Shown here: piece by piece, positions 9,641 through 16,949 of the stretch
How positions within the stretch are numbered: position 1 is the stretch's first letter
How the letters are laid out: every line of letters begins with the position of its first letter
Source: Candidatus Rokuibacteriota bacterium
GTDB taxonomy: Bacteria > Methylomirabilota > Methylomirabilia > Rokubacteriales > CSP1-6
Assembly (NCBI GenBank): GCA_003220495.1
Contig: QHSP01000017.1
Span: 149,711-213,710 of the forward strand
Direction: 5' to 3'
Length of the DNA: 64,000 nt
Position numbers and translations under genes: made by a program
Notes under the pieces: generated by a model
Database searches by the model: none
What the model was told of the DNA's origin: nothing
What the model saw: the letters and a program-made list of their open reading frames with translations, nothing else

Positions 9641-10906
9641 GTGGGTCGCCCAATGAAGCGCAAGCTGCTCCTTACGCTCGGCTGCCTGGTCGGCCTGGCG
9701 ACACTCTCATACGGCGTCTACGCCTGGTACAACGCGATCACCTACGTCTCGACCGACGATGCGTACGTCGACGGCACGATCTCACCCGTCAGCGCGAAGG
9801 TCGCGGGCCACGTCGTGGAGCTCATGGTCCAGGACAACCAGATGGTGAGGAAGGGCGATCTGCTGATGCGAGTCGACCCCCGCGATTTCCAGGCCAGGCG
9901 CGAGCAGGCCCGGGCCGCGGTCGCGACCGCCGAAGCGAATCTACGCGCGGCGCGCTCCGAAGTGCCCTTGACCCGCGAGGGTACGCACGCGCAGATCGAG
10001 CAGGCGCGGGCATCGCTGCAGGTGGCGATGGTCGGCGTGAAGTCGGCCGAGTCGGCCGTCGACGAGTCGCGCGCGCGGCTCGAGGCGCGCCGAGCCGCGA
10101 CCGATGCGATGCGCGCCGACATCAGCGGCGCCCAGAGCACCTACCGCCAGGCGGGCCGGGAGCTCGAGCGAGTCCGAAGCCTGCTCAAGAGCGATCTCGT
10201 GGCGCGGCGCGAGTACGACCAGGCCGAGGCGGCCTACGAGACCGGCGGCGCGACGGTCGAAGCGCTGCAGCGGCGGATGGCGCAGTCCGAGCGCGAGATC
10301 CAGCAGGCGGAGGCCGAGCTCGGCAACCGCATCCACGCGGTGGACCAGTCGCGCCAGCGCGTCGCCGAGGCGCGCGCCGCGCTGGCGCTGGCCGAGAGTC
10401 AAATCCATCAAGTGTCGATCAAAGACGCGGAGGCGAGTCGCGCCGAAGCGCGGTTACGCGAGATGCAGGCGGACCTCGCGTTCGCCGACCTGCAGGTCGA
10501 GCACACCGAAGTCCGAGCCGCGGTCGACGGCGTCGTGTCGAAGCGAAGCGTCGAGCTCGGGCAGGTGGTCCAGATGGGCCAGCCGCTCCTGGCGATCGTG
10601 CCGCTCCAGGACGTGTGGGTGGTCGCCAACTTCAAGGAGACGCAGCTCGCCCGTCTGCGGCCCGGCATGAAGGCGGCCGTCGAGGTCGACGGCTATCCCG
10701 ACAAATCCTACACCGGCACGATCGACTCGATGAGCGCCGGCACCGGCGCGCGCTTTTCGCTCTTGCCCCCCGAGAACGCGACCGGCAACTGGGTGAAGGT
10801 CGTCCAGCGGGTCCCGGTACGGATCCATCTGGACGGGAAGGGAATCGGCAACCCGCACACGCTGCGCGCGGGCATGTCGGTCGTCGTCACCGTTCGCGTC
10901 CGCTGA
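9641..10906 (+). CDS. HlyD/EmrA-family membrane fusion protein
   Basis: Periplasmic adaptor of a tripartite efflux pump, up to 421 residues. Start is GTG 9641 (GAGGT 5 nt upstream) or ATG 9653 (MKRKLL), which fits the membrane anchor GCLVGLATLSYGVYAW. Then come a biotinyl-lipoyl half motif (VSAKVAGHVVELMVQDNQMV), a long coiled-coil hairpin at about 85-280 rich in Ala, Arg and Glu, the second half motif and a beta-barrel domain. The TDDAYVDG motif is typical of EmrA. No EmrB-type permease or TolC gene is adjacent, so its partners are unlinked. Confidence 0.9.
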   Translation: MGRPMKRKLLLTLGCLVGLATLSYGVYAWYNAITYVSTDDAYVDGTISPVSAKVAGHVVELMVQDNQMVRKGDLLMRVDPRDFQARREQARAAVATAEANLRAARSEVPLTREGTHAQIEQARASLQVAMVGVKSAESAVDESRARLEARRAATDAMRADISGAQSTYRQAGRELERVRSLLKSDLVARREYDQAEAAYETGGATVEALQRRMAQSEREIQQAEAELGNRIHAVDQSRQRVAEARAALALAESQIHQVSIKDAEASRAEARLREMQADLAFADLQVEHTEVRAAVDGVVSKRSVELGQVVQMGQPLLAIVPLQDVWVVANFKETQLARLRPGMKAAVEVDGYPDKSYTGTIDSMSAGTGARFSLLPPENATGNWVKVVQRVPVRIHLDGKGIGNPHTLRAGMSVVVTVRVR

Positions 10907-10927
10907 CGAACGCCCCGCTCGAGGAGC

Positions 10928-11686
10928 TCAGGCCGATAAGAGCTTCTCCATGACGATCGTGTCCACCCACTTGCCGTCGAGCTGACCCTGCTCGTGGTAG
11001 ATGCCGACCGTGCGGAAGCCGGATTTGGCGTAGAGAGCCACGCCGCCGGCGTTGCCCGGAAACGCGGACAGCACGAGCTTGTGGTAGCCGTGCGTGCGGC
11101 CGAGCTCGGTCAGCTTCTCGAGCAGGACCCGCCCCACGCCGCGGCCGCGCCAGCCGCGCTCGACGTACACCGAGATGTCGGCGACAAAACGATAGGCGTC
11201 CCGGCCATTGAAAATGTTGAGACTCGCCCAGCCTACAGGGCCAGCAGGGTTGTCCGCACGCACGGCGCCAGGTCGCTCTGACGGGTTGTCCGCGGACACG
11301 GAACCGGGTCGCGCCTGACTCAGGCCACCCTCGGTCAGAGCCGGGCTCACGGTCCCCGCTACAATCAATCCGGGTGGCGCCTGACTCAGGCCACCCTCGG
11401 TCAAAGCCGGGCTCACGGTCCCCGCTACAATCAATCCGGGTGGCGCCTGACTCAGGCCACCCTCGGTCAAAGCCGGGCTCACGGTCCTCGCTACAATAAA
11501 TCCAGCACATTCAGCCACGATGACGGGATGACGGGGGCCCCGGCTCATCAGCCATTGCCGGCGCTCTCCGGGCGTGCGTAGCTCGGTCTCGAGCGTGGCG
11601 ACGCGGTCCTCGATCCCCTGGTTGTAGATGCGGCAAATCGCCTCGGCGTCCGACATCGTCGCGGGCCGGAGGCGATAGGCCGTCAC
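10928..11686 (-). CDS. GNAT N-acetyltransferase with in-frame repeat insertion
   Basis: Phosphinothricin/methionine-sulfoximine acetyltransferase-like GNAT enzyme. From GTG 11686 (overlapping the epimerase TGA) it is 252 residues, against about 165 for the family. The GNAT core is clear: AEAICRIYNQGI at the N-terminus, the acetyl-CoA loop RGWRGRGVGRVLLE and the C-terminal NAGGVALYAKSGFRTVG. Between VIVAE (about 59) and GWASLN (about 153) there are some 90 extra residues made of three 22-residue repeats (TVSPALTEGGLSQAPPG) and two 12-residue repeats (around ADNP). The insertion keeps the frame and falls where a surface loop is expected, so the fold may tolerate it. Confidence 0.88.
   Translation of the reverse strand: MTAYRLRPATMSDAEAICRIYNQGIEDRVATLETELRTPGERRQWLMSRGPRHPVIVAECAGFIVARTVSPALTEGGLSQAPPGLIVAGTVSPALTEGGLSQAPPGLIVAGTVSPALTEGGLSQARPGSVSADNPSERPGAVRADNPAGPVGWASLNIFNGRDAYRFVADISVYVERGWRGRGVGRVLLEKLTELGRTHGYHKLVLSAFPGNAGGVALYAKSGFRTVGIYHEQGQLDGKWVDTIVMEKLLSA
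11304..11501. repeat. Three 66-bp direct repeats, each with a hairpin, inside a GNAT gene
   Basis: Units 11304-11369, 11370-11435 and 11436-11501 are each exactly 66 bp and nearly identical. Each contains an inverted repeat (GGGTGG...CCACCC around CCTGACTCAGG, for example 11372-11396). Being a multiple of three, the array is translated through. Adjacent sequence (about 11243-11300) has a second, shorter repeat with GGTTGTCCGC and a perfect TGTCCGCGGACA palindrome. This looks like a mobile or expanding minisatellite that has settled inside a coding region. Confidence 0.92.
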
Positions 11687-12657
11687 GTCAGCTCTCGGCT
11701 GTCGAGCCGTCCGTCCTTCTTGAGCCGCTCGAACTCGTCGAGGGTCTTCGCGACGCCGTCGGCGAGCGAGGTGGGAGGGGCGGGGCCGAGGTCCTGCTGA
11801 TAGCGCCTGTCGTCGAGCGCGGCCGGAAACGGGAGCGCTTGCTCCACGCGAGTGATCGAGCCCGTCGCCGCCGGCCGCGCCGCTTCGATCGTGCGCACGA
11901 CCTCGGCGACCGAGGCCGAGGCGCCGTGGAGGTTGTAGACGCGGGCGCCGTCGAGCCGCGCGCCGGCCGCGGCCAGGAGCGCGCGCGCGACGTCCTCGGT
12001 GTAGATGAGGTCGGTCGACCCGCCCCAGCGGATCTGGAACGGACGGCCGAGGACGGCGGCCTTCATCGCCAGGGTCGGATCGGCGGTGAGCCCGAAGTCG
12101 CGGCCCGGCCCGTAGACCGTCAGGGGACGAAAGCCGGACGAGGGGATCCGGTGCTCCTCCCAGTAGACGCGCGCCGTCTCCTCGTTGGCGACCTTGTACA
12201 CGCCGTAGTGCGTGGCCGGGTGCGCGGGCGCGTCGTCCGCGATCGGCCCGGGCGGATAGAGGCCGGGCGCGCCGAAGACCGCCGCGGACGAGGCGTAGAC
12301 CACGCGCTCGATCTGGCCGGCGGCCGCGCGCGCGACGTCGAAGACGTTCGCGGTGCCGACGACGTTGATCGCGGCGCCGCGCGGCGGGTCCTGCCGGCAG
12401 AGCGGGACCTGCCAGGCGGCGAGGTGGATCACGCGGCGGATCGCGTGCTCGCGCACGACGCGTCCGAGGCTCTCGCGGTCGGTGATGTCGCCGCGCACGA
12501 CGACCATGCGGCTCGGCGCGTGGGGCCCCGCGATCATGCGCACGCGCCACGGGTCGTCGCCCACGTCGAAGACGACGGGACGCTCGCCGGCGGCGAGGAG
12601 CCCGCGCACGACCCAGGCGCCGATGCAGCCGAACGCGCCCGTCACCAGGGTCGTCAT
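11683..12657 (-). CDS. NAD-dependent epimerase/dehydratase
   Basis: Extended short-chain dehydrogenase of 324 residues. It opens with TGAFGCIGAW (NAD-binding TGxxGxxG, residues 6-12), has an NAD-adenine aspartate in VVFDVGDD, the catalytic Ser region VYASSAAVFG and the YGVYK motif (YxxxK). It resembles nucleotide-sugar or sugar-acid epimerases, with no clear specificity. The ATG at 12657 lies only 7 bp from an AT box on the minus strand, with no Shine-Dalgarno. It is followed by the GNAT gene with a GTGA overlap. Confidence 0.87.
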   Translation of the reverse strand: MTTLVTGAFGCIGAWVVRGLLAAGERPVVFDVGDDPWRVRMIAGPHAPSRMVVVRGDITDRESLGRVVREHAIRRVIHLAAWQVPLCRQDPPRGAAINVVGTANVFDVARAAAGQIERVVYASSAAVFGAPGLYPPGPIADDAPAHPATHYGVYKVANEETARVYWEEHRIPSSGFRPLTVYGPGRDFGLTADPTLAMKAAVLGRPFQIRWGGSTDLIYTEDVARALLAAAGARLDGARVYNLHGASASVAEVVRTIEAARPAATGSITRVEQALPFPAALDDRRYQQDLGPAPPTSLADGVAKTLDEFERLKKDGRLDSRELT

Positions 12658-12664
12658 GAACCGG

Positions 12665-12672
12665 AATATAAT
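12665..12672. promoter_or_regulatory. Shared bidirectional -10-like box between epimerase and methyltransferase
   Basis: The 8-bp string AATATAAT reads TATAAT (12667-12672) on the plus strand, 7 bp before a GTG at 12680. It reads TATATT (12670-12665) on the minus strand, 7 bp before the ATG at 12657. Neither side has a Shine-Dalgarno sequence and no good -35 is visible. The geometry suggests divergent leaderless transcription from one symmetric box. Confidence 0.55.
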
Positions 12673-13435
12673 GCCCCTCGTGTTCCAGAGCGAGCGGTTC
12701 TTCCGCGAAGCGTGGCCCCAGATCTCGCAGTCGGTCGAGTCCGGGACCGACGCCGCGAGCGACGTGCAGTGGATCGCCGGCGTGGTCGGGCTCGAGGCCA
12801 GCGCGCGCGTGCTCGATGCGCCCTGCGGCTTCGGCCGGCACTCCGTCGAGTTCGCGCGACGCGGCTGCGACACGACGGGCGTGGACTTCAGCGAGACCGA
12901 GCTGGGCCGCGCGCGCAAGGCGGCCGGCGAGGCGGCGGTCTCGCTCGCGCTCGAGTGCCAGGACATTCGCGACATGGAGTTCTCGAGCGAGTTCGATCTC
13001 GCCGTGAACCTCTTCAGCTCGATCGGCTACTTCTCTGACGACGAGGACCGGCTCGTGCTCGACCGCTTCTGGCGGGCGCTGAAGCCCGGCGGCGCCTTCG
13101 TCGTCGATACGCGCAACCGAGACCAGTGCGTGCGCTCGCTGCCGCCGGAAGAGCGGATGCGCCGGGGCAGCTCGACGATCCGCGTCGAGAACGAGTTCGA
13201 TCCCACGACGAGCCGCTGGCGCGCCCGCTGGTGGCGGCTCAAGCGAGCGTCGGCGAAGTCGGCCGAGGGCCCCCCGGAATTGATCGGTGAGAGCGAGATC
13301 CGGCTCTACTCGGCCCACGAGCTGCTCCACATGCTGCGGCCGGAGCGCTGGCGCAAGGTCGAGCTCTTCGGTGGTCTCGACGGCACACCCTTCTCGCTGG
13401 ACGCCCGCCGGCTCGTCGTCGTCGCCTGGAAGTAG
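12671..13435 (+). CDS. Class I SAM-dependent methyltransferase
   Basis: Rossmann-fold methyltransferase of about 254 residues. SAM motif I is VLDAPCGFGRHSVEFARRG, motif II contains TGVDFSETEL, and DLAVNLFSSIGYF plus LKPGGAFVVDTRNRD mark motifs IV-V. The C-terminal half (ENEFDPTTSRWRARWW) has the beta-strands seen in small-molecule methyltransferases. The ATG at 12671 lies on top of the TATAAT box, so translation more likely begins at the in-frame GTG 12680, giving 251 residues. Substrate unknown. Divergent from the epimerase. Confidence 0.85.
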   Translation: MPLVFQSERFFREAWPQISQSVESGTDAASDVQWIAGVVGLEASARVLDAPCGFGRHSVEFARRGCDTTGVDFSETELGRARKAAGEAAVSLALECQDIRDMEFSSEFDLAVNLFSSIGYFSDDEDRLVLDRFWRALKPGGAFVVDTRNRDQCVRSLPPEERMRRGSSTIRVENEFDPTTSRWRARWWRLKRASAKSAEGPPELIGESEIRLYSAHELLHMLRPERWRKVELFGGLDGTPFSLDARRLVVVAWK

Positions 13436-13472
13436 TAGAATCCGGCACCTGTCAACGAAGGAGACCCGCTCG

Positions 13473-14456
13473 ATGGCCACTGACCGTCCGCTCGTCGTGC
13501 TCGCCGGTCCCATTCACCCCGATGGCAAGGCGGTGCTCGAGAAGGAGGCGCGCGTCGTCGTGTGCGAGGACGAGACCGAGGTCGGCCTGGTCAAGGCGGC
13601 CGCCGGGGCGCAGGGCATCCTGTTTCGCATCCGGCCGCGGTGCACCGAGAGTCTGATGGCGGCTTGCCGCTCGCTCAAGGTGGTCGGCCGGCACGGCGTC
13701 GGGCTCGACACCGTGGACATTCCCGCCGCGACCCGGCTCGGCGTCGCGGTCGTGCACGCCCCCGGCTCCAACTCGCAGGCCGTCGCCGAGCACGCGCTGA
13801 TGCTGATGCTGACCTGCGTCAAGCGCACGTTCGCGGTCGACAAGGCGACGCGCGCGGGCGACTGGGGCACGGCGCGCGCCGGCAACATCGAGCTCGGTGG
13901 CAAGACCCTCGGCATCGTCGGCGTCGGCAACGTCGGCCGGCGGGTCTCGAAGTTCGCGGGCGCGCTCGGGATGCGCGTGCTCGGCTACGACAAGTACGTG
14001 CCCGACGACGAGCTCCGGCGCCGCGGCGCCGAGCCGGTGGCGAGCCTCGAGGCGTTGCTGCCGCAGGTCGACGTGCTCACGTGTCATACCCCGCTCACCC
14101 CCGAGACGCGGCACATGATCAACGAGAAGACCATCGGCCTCATGAAGCCGGGGGCGATCTACATCAACACCTCGCGCGGCCCCGTCCAGGACGAGCGCGC
14201 GCTCTTCGAGGCGCTCACCCGCGGCAAGCTCGGCGCCGCCGGGCTCGACGTCTGGGAAGACGAGCCCACGTCCGCGGACAACCCGATCTTGAACCTCCAG
14301 AACGTGGTGTGCTCCTCGCACGTCGCCGGGGTCACGCGCGAGGCCACGCGCCAGGCGGCTATGCAGGTCTCCGGCGAGATGCTCCGCGTCCTGCGTGGCG
14401 AGCGGCCCGACGTCCTCGTGAACCCGGACGTGTGGCCGCGCCTCGGTCAGAGGTAG
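13473..14456 (+). CDS. D-2-hydroxyacid dehydrogenase (SerA-like, no ACT domain)
   Basis: NAD-dependent D-isomer 2-hydroxyacid dehydrogenase, 327 residues, with AAGGAG about 11 nt before the ATG at 13473. The NAD motif is GIVGVGNVGRRVSKF. The catalytic Arg lies in NTSRGP, the Glu in DVWEDEPT and the His in SSHVAGVTREA. The single catalytic-plus-NAD layout and length fit phosphoglycerate dehydrogenase, hydroxypyruvate reductase or glyoxylate reductase. Lack of a C-terminal ACT domain argues against a serine-inhibited SerA. A TAGAAT box at 13436-13441 may be its -10. Confidence 0.88.
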   Translation: MATDRPLVVLAGPIHPDGKAVLEKEARVVVCEDETEVGLVKAAAGAQGILFRIRPRCTESLMAACRSLKVVGRHGVGLDTVDIPAATRLGVAVVHAPGSNSQAVAEHALMLMLTCVKRTFAVDKATRAGDWGTARAGNIELGGKTLGIVGVGNVGRRVSKFAGALGMRVLGYDKYVPDDELRRRGAEPVASLEALLPQVDVLTCHTPLTPETRHMINEKTIGLMKPGAIYINTSRGPVQDERALFEALTRGKLGAAGLDVWEDEPTSADNPILNLQNVVCSSHVAGVTREATRQAAMQVSGEMLRVLRGERPDVLVNPDVWPRLGQR

Positions 14457-14513
14457 TCGCCGAGGCAACCCGTGAGAGCACGCCGTCTGCCCAAACAGAG
14501 GTAGAATTCCCCT

Positions 14514-15302
14514 ATGCCGATCGACACGCGCCATCCGCGAGAGATCCGGCGGGACGTCAGAAACGGCAAGCTTACCGGGATCACCGCGGGTCTCGGCCAG
14601 AACTTCGTCCAGGCCAACCTGGCGGTGCTCCCGAAGGACCAGGCCTACGACTTCCTCCTGTTCTGCCAGCGCAATCCGCGTCCGTGCCCGCTGCTCGAGG
14701 TGACGGACGTGGGCTCGCCCGAGCCGGTCGGCGTGGCGCCGGGTGCGGATCTGCGGACCGACGTCCCGCGCTACCGGATCTACAAGGATGGAGTCCTCGC
14801 CGATGAGGTGACCGACGCGACGCCGTACTGGCGAGACGATCTGGTGGCCTTCCTGCTGGGGTGCTCTTTCACCTTCGAGTGGGCGCTGCTCGAGGCGGGC
14901 ATCAAGCTCTGGCACGTCGAGCACGGAAAGAACGTCGCGATGTGGCGCACGTCGACCCAGTGCCGGCCGGCCGGCGTCTTCCACGGGCCGATGGTCGTCT
15001 CGATGCGGCCGATCGCCGCCACGCAGCTGGCGAAGGCGGTGACGGCGAGCGCCCGGTTCCCCGGCGCCCACGGCGCCCCGGTGCACGTCGGCGACCCCGC
15101 CGCCATCGGCGTCGCGGACATCGCGCGCCCCGACTGGGGCGACGCGCAGGAGTTCGCGCGCGGCGACGTGCCGGTCTTCTGGGCGTGCGGCGTCACGCCC
15201 CAGGCCGTCGCGCTCGCGTCCCGACCGCCGTTCATGATCACGCACAGCCCGGGCCACATGTTCATCACGGACGTCCCGAACTCCGTGCTCGCGGCGATCT
15301 AG
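14514..15302 (+). CDS. DUF1445/YcsI family protein, putative hydro-lyase or D-glutamate cyclase
   Basis: 262-residue member of the YcsI/DUF1445 family, recognised by PLLEVTDVGSPEP, DVPRYRIYKDG, FLLGCSFTFEWALLEAGI and ITHSPGHMFITD at the C-terminus. In mammals a related domain is a D-glutamate cyclase forming 5-oxo-D-proline; in Bacillus ycsI clusters with the 5-oxoprolinase genes, as here. It is 4 bp upstream of pxpB, supporting a role in 5-oxoproline or D-glutamate metabolism. The ATG follows a TAGAAT box (14502-14507) by 6 bp, so the operon may start leaderless. Confidence 0.85.
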   Translation: MPIDTRHPREIRRDVRNGKLTGITAGLGQNFVQANLAVLPKDQAYDFLLFCQRNPRPCPLLEVTDVGSPEPVGVAPGADLRTDVPRYRIYKDGVLADEVTDATPYWRDDLVAFLLGCSFTFEWALLEAGIKLWHVEHGKNVAMWRTSTQCRPAGVFHGPMVVSMRPIAATQLAKAVTASARFPGAHGAPVHVGDPAAIGVADIARPDWGDAQEFARGDVPVFWACGVTPQAVALASRPPFMITHSPGHMFITDVPNSVLAAI

Positions 15303-15306
15303 CGCG

Positions 15307-16017
15307 TTGCGGTTTCTGCCGGCGGGCGATCTCGCCGTGTGCGTCGAGCTCGGCGAGGAGATCAGCGTCGAGGTCAACACGCGAGTCCGCGCGCTCGAGT
15401 TCTTGATCCAGCAGAAGGGGCTGACCGGCGTCGTCGAGACGGTTCCGGCCTACTCCTCGCTCCTCGTGTACTACGATCCTCGCGTGGTTGGATACGACCC
15501 CGTGTGCGCGGCGATCGCCGAGCTGGTGCCGCAGGCGACGACCGCGGTCCTGCCGCCGCCCCGGACGGTCGAGCTGCCGTGCTGCTACGAGGATCCCGAT
15601 CTCGGCTTCGACCTCGCCGCCGCCGCGAAGCGTCTCGAGCTCTCGACCGACGACCTGGTCCGGCTCCACGCCGGCGCCGAGTACCTCGTCTACTTCATCG
15701 GTTTCACGCCGGGGCTTCCGTACATGACCGGAATGCCCGAGCGCATCAACATCCCGCGCCTCGACACGCCGCGCACGAAGACCCCGCCCGGGAGCGTCGG
15801 CATCGGCGGCATCCAGTGCTGCATCTACTCGGTCGAGAGCCCGGGCGGCTTCTGGATTCTCGGCCGCACGCCGGTGGCGCTCTACGATCCGAGCGCGTCC
15901 GAGCCCACGCTCTTGCGTCCGGGCGATCGGGTCCGTTTTCGGCGGATCGATCGCGCGGAGTTCGACGCCATCGGGGTCGCCGTCGCTGCCCGGACCTACC
16001 AGCCGGTGATCTCGTGA
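15307..16017 (+). CDS. pxpB: 5-oxoprolinase subunit PxpB (KipI-like)
   Basis: 236 residues from TTG 15307. Subunit of the ATP-dependent PxpABC 5-oxoprolinase, which opens pyroglutamate to glutamate. Family landmarks are FLPAGDLAVCVELGEEIS at the N-terminus, the CCYEDPDLGFDL strand, YFIGFTPGLPYM, the RTKTPPGSVGIGG loop and GGFWILGRTP. Its stop overlaps the GTG of pxpC, as is usual where the two form a complex. The TTG start is supported by position 4 bp after the previous stop and by the family N-terminus. Confidence 0.92.
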   Translation: MRFLPAGDLAVCVELGEEISVEVNTRVRALEFLIQQKGLTGVVETVPAYSSLLVYYDPRVVGYDPVCAAIAELVPQATTAVLPPPRTVELPCCYEDPDLGFDLAAAAKRLELSTDDLVRLHAGAEYLVYFIGFTPGLPYMTGMPERINIPRLDTPRTKTPPGSVGIGGIQCCIYSVESPGGFWILGRTPVALYDPSASEPTLLRPGDRVRFRRIDRAEFDAIGVAVAARTYQPVIS

Positions 16018-16949
16018 TCAGGATTCTCGATGCCGGCCCGCAGACCACCGTGCAGGACCTCGGCCGCACCGGGCAGATGCGCTACGGCATTCCGCCGTCG
16101 GGCCCGGTCGACCGATTCGCGTTCGTGCTCGCCAATCGTCTCCTCGGCAATCCCGACACGGCGGCGGCGCTCGAGTGTACCTTGATGGGGCCGCGCTTCG
16201 AGGTCACCGCGGCGGGCGCGATCGCGGTGACCGGCGCCGACACGCCGGTGACCGTGAACGGCCAGGACGCCGCAGGCTGGGCGACGATCATGGTGAAGCC
16301 CGGCGACCTCGTCAAGCTCGGGCCGGCGCGCACGGGTGTCAGGTCCTACATCGGCTTCGCCGGCGGGCTCGACGTGCCGCTCGCGCTGGGGTCGCGGTCG
16401 ACGTATCTCCGCGGCCGGGTCGGGGGCCTGCAGGGTCGCGCGCTCAAGAAGGGCGACGAGCTCGAAGTTTTTCCGTCCGGTCCCGTCAAGCTCCGCCGGG
16501 TTCCTCGAGGGGAGATCCCGGACTACACGGGCGAGCCGACCGTCCGCGCTGTGCCCGGCCCGCAGGCCGACCGCTTCACACCCGAAGGCCTCCGGGCGTT
16601 GTTCGGTGGACGGTACGAGGTGCTGCCGCAGTCGGATCGGATGGGCTCGCGCCTGCGTGGGCCGCGGATCGAGCACGCGCGCGGTCACGACATCATCTCC
16701 GACGGGATCGCGCTCGGAGCTATCCAGGTCCCCGGCGACGGGCAGCCGATCGTGCTCCTGGTCGACCGGCAATCGACGGGCGGATATACGAAAGTGGCCA
16801 CGATCTGTTCGAGCGACATCTGGCGTGTCGGCCAGGCGAGGCCGGGGCAGTCGCTCCGCTTCCAGTCGATCGGCGTGGAAGAGGCGCACCGGCTGCTTCG
16901 CGAGTCCGACACCGCGCTGGAAGCGGCAGTGAGAGAGGAGATTGCATGA
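16014..16949 (+). CDS. pxpC: 5-oxoprolinase subunit PxpC (KipA-like, biotin-dependent-carboxyltransferase fold)
   Basis: 311 residues from GTG 16014, in GTGA overlap with pxpB. It starts with the family hallmark ILDAGPQTTVQDLGRTG and continues with GIPPSGPVDRFAFVLANRL, GSRSTYLRGRVGG and the C-terminal DGQPIVLLVDRQSTGGY and IWRVGQARPGQSLRF. These match PxpC/KipA throughout, so the enzyme should be functional with PxpB and PxpA. The stop overlaps the start of the aminotransferase by ATGA. Confidence 0.92.
   Translation: MIRILDAGPQTTVQDLGRTGQMRYGIPPSGPVDRFAFVLANRLLGNPDTAAALECTLMGPRFEVTAAGAIAVTGADTPVTVNGQDAAGWATIMVKPGDLVKLGPARTGVRSYIGFAGGLDVPLALGSRSTYLRGRVGGLQGRALKKGDELEVFPSGPVKLRRVPRGEIPDYTGEPTVRAVPGPQADRFTPEGLRALFGGRYEVLPQSDRMGSRLRGPRIEHARGHDIISDGIALGAIQVPGDGQPIVLLVDRQSTGGYTKVATICSSDIWRVGQARPGQSLRFQSIGVEEAHRLLRESDTALEAAVREEIA

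Noticed and set aside
11687..13513. Continuation of the GNAT frame upstream through the epimerase
   Set aside because: Low-complexity shadow of the epimerase and methyltransferase genes; GNAT similarity starts at GTG 11686.
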